Source of the DNA: Serripes groenlandicus
Lineage: Eukaryota > Mollusca > Bivalvia > Cardiida > Cardiidae
Length of the DNA stretch: 64,000 bases
Direction of reading: 5' to 3'
Assembly (NCBI GenBank): GCA_031761405.1
Contig: JASEVX010000006.1
Span: 27,423,533-27,487,532 of the forward strand
In this document: in pieces, positions 12,183 through 22,000 of the stretch
How the letters are laid out: every line of letters begins with the position of its first letter
Numbering within the stretch: position 1 is the first letter of the stretch
The notes under the pieces: model-generated
Databases searched by the model: none
Told to the model about the DNA's origin: nothing
Seen by the model: the letters and a program-made list of their open reading frames with translations, nothing else
Made by a program: the position numbers and the translations under genes

Positions 12183-13318
12183 AACTAAATAAGGCGTTCG
12201 ATCGAGTTTGACATCAAGGTCTCATTCATAAGCTGTCATCCATCGGTATTATTGGTCCCCTTCTCCATTGGTTCACCTCTTATCTTTCTGATCGCAAACA
12301 ACGGGTAGTCTTATCAAACTCTGCTTCAAGAATCCTCACTATCAACGCTGGTGTTCCTCAAGGATCTATCCTTTGACCTTACTCTTCCTCATCTTTATTA
12401 ATTGTCAATAACAATGAAGCAAACATTCGCCTATTCGCAGTTGACACCAGCCTTTACATTGTTATCGATCATCCCGTTACCCCAGCAGCTGTCCTCAACC
12501 ATGATCTGTCACAAATACCCTCTTGGTCGAAGAAATGGCTGGTAGCTTTTAATCCATCTAAGACTGAATCTGTTCTTTTTTCTCATAAGCATCAGGAACC
12601 AAATCACACCTCCTTTTATCTCGACAACGTACCTATATCTTACGGCAGCACCCATAAACATCCTGGGGTAACTTTCTCTCCAGATGGCAAATGGAAATCA
12701 ACATCAACAAGGCATGGACTCTAAAATTTGTTGTTTCTCGTTCAGTCCTAGAGAAAATGCATGTCACATTCAACAGACCACTACTCGAGTATGCCAATGT
12801 TGTCTGGGACTATTGTAGTAATGCACTAATAAATGACATCGAAGCTGTCCAACACGAGGCGGCTAGAATTGTAACCGGCGCTACCAAACTCTGTAGTATT
12901 GACCGACTCATATCTGACCTTAACTGGGATACGCTGGCGGAAAGGAGACACAAACATCGCCTCATCCTGTTCTTTAAGATAAAAAATGGTATTTTTCCCG
13001 AGTATTTTACACATTTGATTCCCCAGCAACCAGAACAACCATATGTCCTACGTTCCCGCTCATATGTTCCAAACATTCCTTTGTAATACTAAAGCCTATG
13101 CTACTTCATTTCTGCCCCATACTATTCGCCAATGGAATGCACTTCCTGAAGATGTCAGAAACACACCTACTCTCAGCAAAACCAAAGCCAAACTTAACAC
13201 AACACCCACAAAATTACAAAACCTGTATAACGTTGGAAGTAGACAACATCAAGTCAATCACGCTCGTCAGCGATTAGGATGTAGCTCATTAAACTTTGAT
13301 CTTCACAGAAGAAATATT
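12183..13318 (+). mobile_element. CR1-like LINE relic, reverse transcriptase 3' half
   Basis: Translated pieces in shifting frames give a reverse-transcriptase core (NKAFDRV, then PQGSIL, then a decayed FAVDTSLYI in place of FADD) followed by the thumb and C-terminal region (RPLLEYANVVWDYC, AARIVTGATKLC, RQWNALP). These match the order in the better LINE at 43.6-48.4 kb, so it is the same or a sister family. Several stops and frameshifts interrupt it. It ends directly against SINE sequence at about 13319. Confidence 0.85.
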
Positions 13319-13510
13319 GTTTGCCTTGGGTGCGGGAGGTCGCCTATTCGATCCCCGGCCGGGTCATACGACATACTTTAAAATGGAAATAATGGAGTTC
13401 CCGCCTTGGCGCTCAGGTTAGAGGAGTAAGCACCACGAATGACTCGCTGGTGTCAGGATAAGTTTAACAGTCGATCTGGTAACTTACCAAAGAATCCCCG
13501 TGGTTTTTGT
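13319..13510 (+). mobile_element. tRNA-Pro-derived SINE (S1), 5' truncated
   Basis: Starts inside the tRNA-like head with GGGTGCGGGAGG and a clear B box (ATTCGATCCCCGG), then the S1 body (CTGGTGTCAGGATAA, GGTAACTTACC). The A box half is missing because the LINE fragment abuts it. The tail is cut at about 13510. Confidence 0.8.
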
Positions 13511-13834
13511 TAGTTTAAATTCATCTATTTTAGAACGGTTTCGAAACAAGTGTACAGCTTATATATTAACCACGCTCACTGTCTGCTTCTGGAGACGTAA
13601 ACAGTACCCGTCCTTAGTGTTAAAAAATCGAAATTTTAGTCGTAAGATGCCTTTACAATAAACAAACATGCTAACTGTATCTTATGATTTAAAGACGATT
13701 AAATAACATAATCAATGAAGAATTACGTAAATGCTTGCTAATTATTTGTTCTTTGGGGCAGAATTCACTGACAAATCCCCCAAAATCTACCGAAAATACG
13801 TATCCAAAGCAAATAAAATCAAATAATAATAAAT

Positions 13835-13945
13835 AAATTATACTTACCATATGTTTCTTGCAGGTTGCACTAATACGAGTTACAATCCCGATGCGACCTT
13901 TAGAATTGTAACGGACACACGTGATAAGATATAACATTACGTACA
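13835..13945 (-). pseudogene. possible second LU-domain fragment
   Basis: The minus strand reads LITCVRYNSKGRIGIV and then SATCKKHM directly before a GTAAGTAT donor. LITC also occurs at the same place in the LU gene's exon 2, and the position of the last Cys before the donor resembles its exon 3. The intron between the two parts would have been lost, and VCY is VRY. It may be a decayed LU relative or chance. Confidence 0.3.
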
Positions 13946-13966
13946 TTTCCATAGCTGGTATTATGA

Positions 13967-14186
13967 ACCCTTTCCAGCTTACACATTTTAAATGCTTTGC
14001 AGCAGGCTAACTTTGAAAATGTTGTGGGAAAAAAAATATTGTTCATAAGAAGCAACTTCCCCTCTGATCACAACGTTTTATTCAGTTTTAAGTAAATATG
14101 TCTCATTTCTGGTGATTTTCGCGTTAGTTTGCTAAGATGCTTTAAAAGTCGTCTGCTGCAGAATTGCTGTATGTGGTAAAGGGTAA
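13967..14186. mobile_element. MITE family M1
   Basis: Terminal inverted repeats of the M1 type: CCCTTTCC...GCAGCAG at the left, CTGCTGCAG...GGTAAAGGG at the right, with the internal block CACAACGTTTT..TTCAGTTTTA. M1 recurs throughout the window in both orientations. Confidence 0.7.
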
Positions 14187-14366
14187 GAGGTGCAAACGAA
14201 CCTCGGACTGATTAGGATACGTTGGGAATTCGTCTGCTTTGAAAATAAATGAAGAAGAAATGTAACGCCAGGCAATATGAAGTATAACTTTACAAAAGAC
14301 TTAAAATCACTGTAGAAAAATGAGAAATTGCTCTTATTGGAATTGAACCAAGTGGTTTACCTACAC

Positions 14367-14590
14367 GTGTGATGCTAGAGCGCAGTGTTTCTATATTTAG
14401 ACGTATATCTTTACTAGTCATCTTATATTCAATTTGTGGGCTGATGATAGAGCGCAAAGTTTCTATATTTAGACATATATCTTTACTCTAGTCATCTTAT
14501 AATCCATTTGTGGGTTGATGATAGAGCGCAAGGTTTCTATATTTAGATGTATATCGTTACTAGTCATCTTATGATCAATTTGTGGGTTGA
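14367..14590. repeat. 72-bp tandem repeat, three copies
   Basis: GATGATAGAGCGCA..GTTTCTATATTTAGA and ATTTGTGGGTT recur three times with small differences. Confidence 0.85.
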
Positions 14591-15488
14591 TGAAAGTCAA
14601 AACATGCTATATCTAGAAGCAAACACCGTATGAGGAAATACAACCAATGGCGTGATATAACGGTTTAAAAACGGCTGATTTAAACTAAGATTATTCATAA
14701 GGTTGAAATTATAGCGCAATATAATGTGAAATGAGCAACATGGAAAGCGCGTACACAAAATAGTGATTGATTGCTATTCCGTTAAGATGTATAATTAAAC
14801 TACTGATTTCTTTGCATTTTTTATATCTCTGCGTGGGATTTCTTATGGAAAAAAGGGTTACTCTCGACAAGGCGGTGAAAGCATATATAGACACTAGATT
14901 CAGACTTCTTTGAAAACGGAATGTCAATGAGTTTGGTTCACTTTTCGACTTTCGCTCGTTCAGAAATATTCGGACTTTACAAATTATTGTTAGAGAAGAT
15001 GTTTTTAGCAATGTAAAGGTCTTTTTTTTACCTTTATGGTAAAGACTTCAAACAACGAAACAAAATCGAATGATCATGCGCAAGCAATTTTCAAGTTTGG
15101 TAAAATTAAAATTTTAAGCGGCTAACAATGCAGATTTCCGTAGAGACAGCTCGTATCGAGGTATATATATATATATGCAATATATGGTATTGGGTGATGT
15201 AGGCCCATAACATGTACAATTGAACAAGGTTTCAACGTTCACAGTAAGGGTATTGTAGGTACAGGTAGTAGAAACACATGTTGGTATCGGTAATGATGTC
15301 TCCCATTTTGTGTTGGCATGTTCCAGTCTCACCAGAAGGTAGCCAACAAACCTACACATTATTGAAAATGTTGCACTGCAGTTCTTCATTTTAATTTTGA
15401 CGCCCGGCCAGTACACCAACACTAGTTGGTAAATATTAGCGACTCTTTATAGCAGTATGCAGGAGAATCCTTATTTCCATTATTTAAA

Positions 15489-15705
15489 ACCATTCCCCAC
15501 ATACATGTACAACACATCTGCAACAGACGACTTTGAAATCATCTAGGCAAATATGTGGAAAATCTCTTTAATTGAGAGTATAATCTTTAAACAAGTAAAC
15601 AACGTGGCAAGTGATACATCGCTTTTTATGAGCGATTTCTAAGTTTGCCACCATGTTTTCAATAATCGTCTGCTGTAGATACGTCTTTATTTCGGGAGCG
15701 GTTAA
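15489..15705. mobile_element. MITE family M1
   Basis: CATTCCCCACATAC...GCAACAGACGACTTTGAAA at the left, then TTGCCACCATGTTTTCAA, then GTCGTCTGCTGTAGA-like sequence and GCGGTTAA at the right. Confidence 0.7.
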
Positions 15706-15805
15706 ACTATATCCTATTTCTTGTTTTTGATGACGAGACGCAATCTTATCTGACTGTCATTATTGGCACGATTAACCTATTTTAATAAAACAATGTACAG
15801 TTATA

Positions 15806-16048
15806 TGAGCCGAACCGCGATAAAACCAACAGTGTGGACTCTGCGTGAAGTATCGATCCGGATCAGCTAAAGCATGCCGCGCAGGCTAACCCGGACAGAC
15901 ACTTTTCGCCTCCTGTCGATTTTCTATTTCAGGAATCATTACTGACGGAATGTGTCGGCCCGCGTAAGCCTCCGCGGGCTGCGCAGGCTGATCTGGGTCG
16001 ATACACAAAGCAGAGACCATTATGGTTTTTTTTTCGCGGGACGGCTCA
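15806..16048. mobile_element. MITE family M2 (TGAGCCG ends)
   Basis: Begins TGAGCCGAACCGCGATAAAACC and ends GGTTTTTTTTTCGCGGGACGGCTCA, an inverted repeat. The interior contains GGATCAG...GCGCAGGCTAA and its partner TGCGCAGGCTGATC. A second copy is at 40957-41221. The ORF at 15952-16185 is a shadow. Confidence 0.75.
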
Positions 16049-16200
16049 TATACCTGGTCGAGTTGACATTAGTTTGCATAATTCTTGTCCATTTACCTGA
16101 TATTAAAAAATCTAAAATGTTTCATCTGCAAATTTGTAAAGATAATTTTGATACAAATTTAAATATTTATGTAGGTTTTACATAGTTTACCATGGTTATT

Positions 16201-16245
16201 TCAAAGTCGTCTACTGCAGACTTGTTTAATATGGGAAAGGGTTAA
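16201..16245. mobile_element. solo end of MITE M1
   Basis: Only the right terminus remains: AAGTCGTCTACTGCAGAC..ATGGGAAAGGGTTAA. Confidence 0.6.
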
Positions 16246-16249
16246 AATG

Positions 16250-17200
16250 GCGTACGTGAGTGAGATGAACTAAAACAAGTTCAACAACATGTCGGTGACA
16301 GCCCTAGAGACCAGACCCTCTTATCGGATATTCAGTGCCTGATAAAATTATCTGCATCGTCATGGAATATGAAAACATTGTGTTTGAAGGAGGCTTTATG
16401 CCACGATTTGAACATTGACTTGATCCTGACATCTGTGTCTAGCTATATATGAAGAGTGAGCTTTTGATTTTCAACCAAACTTAACCAAACTTATGATTTT
16501 TTTTTTTTATTTCCTTTTTTATCTTTTTTTAAAACGCACTTGTTAAGATAAATTAGGACACACGATTTCAATCTTATAAAATGTCATATACATGTACGCC
16601 TTTAACATAGTGTATCTGTGCTCAAAGATCAGGTTGATATTGTCGGGCTATACTTCAGGGTATTTTAAAGGGGCTGAACTCAATATTATAGATAGTATAT
16701 TCAAAGTTTTAAAACTGTTCAAAAGTTGACTTCAAATATTAAAACCATAGATCGGGGATAAAATTATCATTTTTTCAAATTTAGTACATTTTCATGACTT
16801 TGAATTAACTGTTTTTCATCATTTACTGCCAAAATAGTTTCGAACTATGTATTAATTACTTTGTTGTCACTTTTAGCAATATTTGCAGAAGTTTCAATTT
16901 TTTATCTCCATCTGGAGTACAGCACCTTTAAATGGCATAAAGTGACAATGACAAATATTTAATGAAAGTTTTCCGCCATCGGCTAATAGTACAACACATT
17001 CGATTTTACTAACATTTTACAACTGAGATTGTTTGTGCTTAACACTTTTGTATATACTTATAGATAACAATGTGTTCTTTATCACATCAGGACTTTTGTT
17101 TTGAAACAACGTAAAATGTCAGTAGTGTTGGTGCCGCAAATGTCTGGTTCGTGGAATGTAATTTAGCGAAGAGATATTCCATGCTTAGTTTAACACAATT
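16250..17200. other. unassigned spacer
   Basis: AT-rich with a T-run near 16500. No exon or known repeat recognised. Confidence 0.35.
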
Positions 17201-17218
17201 TCGTATGAAATAACCTTA

Positions 17219-17530
17219 GTGGTTATGCTTACACTTTTTCTTATTTGTTTTTTTTTGGAGACGAATACTTTGACAACATCTGTTGACATTGTAGGTACAC
17301 TTTTATCAGAGAGTTCAAATCATAGAGGAACAAATGAGGAAATGTCGTCAGTATTTGAGCAATTAATCTGTGTTCTACTTCATTTAAACACTCGTTCACT
17401 TCCTACGGGTGTTACATGCACAGAAGTTTCGAAAGGGCCTAGCTGGACATCGGTACAATCTTTATCTGCTGTCATGGGATCAGTTTCTGATTATAACTGT
17501 TGCGGTTTAAACTTTAAACTATGGCGATAA
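17219..17530 (+). other. 5' segment of FReD unit A, possible upstream exon
   Basis: An open frame begins with a hydrophobic MVMLTLFLICFF run and continues ETNTLTTSVD. The same segment occurs at 28081-28317 in unit B (ESNALTTYVD), so it is part of the duplicated unit. In B the hydrophobic part has stops and looks like a polypyrimidine tract before an AG, so the apparent signal peptide in A may be intronic. Both copies have a possible donor shortly after (GTAG^GTACAC in A, AGAG^GTATAC in B). Coding status is unproven. Confidence 0.35.
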
Positions 17531-17639
17531 AGGAATGATTTTATTCAATTATTTATACTTATTTATTTAACAGCGATTGCGAAACAAACTTTCAGTGTGT
17601 ATAAATTACGCTCGATGTCTGCTTCCTGGAGACTTCACC

Positions 17640-17765
17640 AATACTCGTGCCATGTTGTTTGAACAAATCCCAAAGGCAGAACCCGCTCATAACGGGATTC
17701 AAACCCGTGACCTCTGGTACAAGAGATCGACGCTCTACCGCTGCACCACTGTCTTCCACTGTTTA
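17640..17765 (-). mobile_element. tRNA-derived SINE (family S2), minus orientation
   Basis: Reading the minus strand gives GTGCAGCGGTAGAGCGTCG (A-box region) and CGGGTTTGAATCCCG (B box), then GCGGGTTCTGCCTTTGGGAT. A sister copy lies at about 51180-51300. Flanking CGATGTCTGCTTCCTGGAGAC also recurs at 10.3 and 13.57 kb. It is not a functional tRNA gene: no complete cloverleaf is apparent. Confidence 0.65.
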
Positions 17766-18013
17766 ATTTATATTGTAACATGAACAGCGTCGGGTGAAAA
17801 GCTATATTTCTGAACCAGCGAACGGCAAAGGCTCATGCGAGGCACATATTAACTTTAAAGAGCAATTCATTTGATTTCTGAAGACTTCGCTTATTTCAGT
17901 CTTTTACAAGTTCTTGTGCAATACAAATGGTGATAAAACACTTTGCCAGTTATAGTGTATGAATACTTAGTTTGAAATTGAACGGTCTATCATTTGAGAA
18001 GTATGTTTTTTTA

Positions 18014-18100
18014 TTCTAGGTCAACCGGTGAAGTTCCACACCATCAATAAGAAAGAGACCATTGCATTGGCACAACGTTTCGAAGTTGGCGGGACAGCTT
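18014..18100 (+). other. conserved segment of FReD units, possible short exon
   Basis: After a TTCTAG acceptor, GTCAACCGGTGAAGTTCC is shared with unit B at about 28680 (GTCAACCGGTAAAGTTCC). In B a stop follows soon, so if it is coding then B is broken here. Confidence 0.35.
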
Positions 18101-18562
18101 GACAAATGAAACCTGCCAAGCACACGAATTCTTTAGTTTTTTAGAATCATCTTTATTGAATAAGCCTATTGATTTTGTGTTGTTGTCTTTTAAACATGTA
18201 TAGTAATTGTAGTCTTAGATCATACATAAACTAGTACATATAGATAAGTTGCATGTGTGTTAAATTATATAGATAAGTAAGAAACATAGTATTGATTAAG
18301 TATGTTCACGTTATGTAGATCACGTACACTTTCGTTGTGGAGTATTGTGTTAATCTCTTGATGTTTTTGTGTATGTGTTTTTCTTCTATATATATGCATA
18401 TATAATATAGTGTTTGTTACTTGGTAGACATATCCAATACGTGTACTCTTACACATTCTAAGTTCTACATAGTGAACATTATTTATTCAAATACAACCAG
18501 AGGTGAATTCATTCAGTACTGTTTAGCTTAGTTCCAGCCTTTAGCAGTGAGTAATTCAAGAC

Positions 18563-18787
18563 TCCCTTTCCCACATACTTGCATATGCTGATGCATTTGC
18601 AGCAGACGACTTTTACAAATATTGAGAACAATGGAGAAATTTCTCATGATTAGCAATTTGTCCTTTTGCCACAATGTTTTCAATTATATAAAATATTCAA
18701 ACTTTCATTTATAGAGATTTTTCGGAGTTATGACATGGTGTTCGCAAAAGCGTCTGCTGCAGATGTATTGTATGTAGAAAAGGGTTA
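18563..18787. mobile_element. MITE family M1
   Basis: CCCTTTCCCACATACTTGC..GCAGCAGACGACTTTT at left, TTGCCACAATGTTTTCAATT inside, GCGTCTGCTGCAGATG...AAAAGGGTTAA at right. Confidence 0.8.
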
Positions 18788-18907
18788 ACGTTTGAAAAAG
18801 AAGACCGCAACATCGTGGACAAAATAATTAAATAAAACAATAACATGACTATTTCAAGAGAGAGCTTTAATTCCACAGATTTCAAATATATATTGTTTTG
18901 ATTACAG

Positions 18908-19047
18908 CCAACACGATTGCTTACTTCGACTGTTCTGACATCAGTAACGCCAATGTCAGCGGTGTGTACACCATTTACCCTTTCAAAATACTGAGCAGAC
19001 CAGTCCAAGTTTACTGTGAATATGAACAAGACGGTACAGGATGGACA
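18908..19047 (+). CDS. FReD A exon 1
   Basis: 140 nt between ATTACAG and GTAAGT. It needs one base from an upstream phase-1 exon, giving ANTIAYFDCSDIS. Confidence 0.85.
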
Positions 19048-22000
19048 GTAAGTGGGATTCGGGTATCGACGGGGGATAATAGGCCTTAGGACATTTGACC
19101 TTTGTGAAGTTGAACACTTTCCAATATACGACATTGAAACTATTTAATACGTGACAAAAAATATAGAAACTTTCAATTCATGAAGGTTTCATTATTTAAT
19201 GGAGTTTAAAACATTGTCATTTAAGTTGAATTTACCAAAGATGAGTAATTTCTCTTATTGCTACACTAATTTTAAAACTTGTGTGCTGCAGATGTGCCAC
19301 ATTGCGTCTACAGCTGGGAAAGTGTTAAGACTAACGTACATGTTCCTAGTAGGTCGATGTGTTCACGTGTCAGCTCGACTATTCCAGAGACATGTCAACA
19401 CATATGTCTCTGGCTAATTACAGAACAGTGCTAATAAGTCCGAACACCCTTTCGTTGGCGTTAATTTAATAGTTTTGTTTAACTAAAACAATAATATCAT
19501 TTACAGTATCAAATATATTCAAATGAATATTTATGTGTATTTTAAGGGGCAATGTTGGTAGTATACACTATAGAATATAAATCATTACTCTAGCGTTCTT
19601 TCAAATGTCGATTTGTATTTGAAAGGAAATGTTGATAGAGTGCATTGAGAAGATGTCTGAGGTCACTTTTACCTTCTGAACTTAACTTTTATCCGTTTGC
19701 CATTCTTCAAACCAGCGCCGGTGCTTCAATAATAGAAACTATGTGTGTAGGTACTTGTTATTTAACCCGATATACACCGTTGAGGCATTCGTTTCTGGCG
19801 GCGACATTTTAATTTGTCGGGTTGGTGAGCCACTAACCACAAGCCGCAATCTCTTTATTTAATGGTATTGAATGCCTACTTGTTTTGGTGTCTGGATTTG
19901 GGAATAACATGTTTTCAGGATTTACTTTGTGTGTTTGCATATTGTTTTACGGTGCTTTCCACAATGTCTCAATTATATTAGGGTACCCAGGCAAGTTAGT
20001 ACAACTGGTCCATTTATCTTGACACCAGCGTGTTATTCGTACTGCTAACCCCACAATCATGAGCGCCATTAGATTGGCTTGAAAGCCATTGGTACCATTA
20101 TAAAATAGTTTAGTATGAGTCGAAAAAATGTGTTAATGATAAGAGCGACTCAAGTAAAACAAAATGTCTTGCACTTTCAATAGTGGTGACACTTTAGTAT
20201 AACTCATCAATATTGAAATGATCCCGACCTGTCTATAAATAACTATGATAATCGTATACACATGTTTTCAAAATTGTATGAACTTGTTTATTAACTCTTT
20301 TCCAGATAGAAATGCCTTTTGACGCCTCTGCAGCAGATGGCTTTTGCAAACAGCTCGTTCTGAAAAACCTCTCCATGTGTGATAATGTTTTCAACTTTAT
20401 TCAATAACTGTTCTTTCATTTACAGATAGTTGTCAGATAGTTGTCATATTTTAGCCAAGATGTTTTCAAAGGTGTCTGCTGTAGATGTGATGTATGTCAG
20501 AAAGGGTTTAAACATAAAATGATGAGATGAATAAAGCTCAGCCTAAAGTACATTACAAACATAATATAATTGAGCCGCGGATCAACTTTTTCCACGAAGG
20601 GCAGGGGGTTAAGTTACACGTTTCGGTTCTCTTCTAGGTTATCCAAAAAAGTTTCAGCAAAACTGTGAATTTCAACAGAAGTTGGGCCGACTACAAGCAT
20701 GGATTTGGAAGTGTCAGTGGCGAGTATTGGTTGGGTATGTGAACAATGATTTTATTCATTGCAATAGTCCATATACCATCCTTAACCGCCCAATTGTAAA
20801 ATAATGATCGTCTTGGTAATTACTGAATTCATATAAGCATAGTGATAGTTGATTCGGTATCGACAATGACTTTCTTTTAAGGGTCGTGAGTTCGTACCTC
20901 GTCTCAGCAAAATAATACAGAAATTTGACAAATGTCATTGTTACTACATGTAGCATATTTCGTGTTCCACCATTTGGCTTTAAAATGTGTATGTGGGAAG
21001 TTAGCCAGTTGCCTTGGAAGAATGGTGTCTGGCGTATTGGTGCGATATGATACAATTGATAAACTGTAGCTGTCATAAAAACCAAACCTAAACTTCAATC
21101 GCTACAATATAAGTATAGCAAAGTGTTTTGGTCTGATTTAAATGAGATTGGTTTTGTAACAGGATCACTTTCTATCTAAATAAAACTTCACATTAAAGTT
21201 ATTAAATTTATTGTAGGAAATGACGTCATACACGCATTGACTTCCGGTCAAGACTATGAAATCATGATGAATATGTCGGACTATAATGGAGTTGAAAAGT
21301 ACGCACATTACTATTCATTCTGGATTGATGATGAGTCCGCTTTCTACAAGCTACATGTTTATGGTTACAGTGGAACAGCAGGTTTGTTATAAACTATAAC
21401 ACTCTCGAGATTAATACGAGTCTGATCTCGCTCTAGAATACTCGTTAATCAATTAAGGATGTTTCAAGAAACTTGTGTAAACCAGTCTCCTTTTGAATCC
21501 TTAGCATAAATGCACAAGGATGTCTTCTCCACAATGTCAGTTTTCCTGGAGGACCGCTCATAAACAAACTCGCACGTAACAACAGTTGAATTTTTGTAAT
21601 TAGTTTTTATGACTATCAACATGAATAATCATTTAAATGAACATTTGGAAATGAATTTGTGGACGGGGCACATTGATGACAATCCGCATCGAACATGCAA
21701 ACGATTTCAATGAGCAACACTGGCAGTATATTGCTTTTGAAACATCTAGTCCAAAATATCACGTTCATTAAATCATGCAATTTCTTTATATATATTTGAC
21801 CATATTGTTTAATAACTAAGCATGTATTAAATAAACAACTGATGAGAACGCACTCCAGTAGGAGATGCACTTTATAAACTTTAAGCTTTCGTTCTTATCA
21901 TTTTCCTTCTGAAAGGTGTAATTTAATCCTATTAAATATTTATTGAATAAAATATGCTTTAACTGAACTAATTATAATTATTGAATTGAGTTGAAATGTT

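Noticed and set aside
15114..15422. Cys-containing minus-strand ORF as another LU exon
   Set aside because: Cysteine spacing does not match the LU pattern and splice sites are weak.
17219..17290. Signal peptide MVMLTLFLICFF for FReD A
   Set aside because: The homologous stretch in unit B has stops and ends in TTTTTTTTAG, so it is more likely a polypyrimidine tract; kept only as a low-confidence segment.
17640..17765. Functional tRNA gene on the minus strand
   Set aside because: A and B boxes are present but no full cloverleaf with acceptor pairing, and a second copy with the same non-tRNA flank shows it is a SINE.
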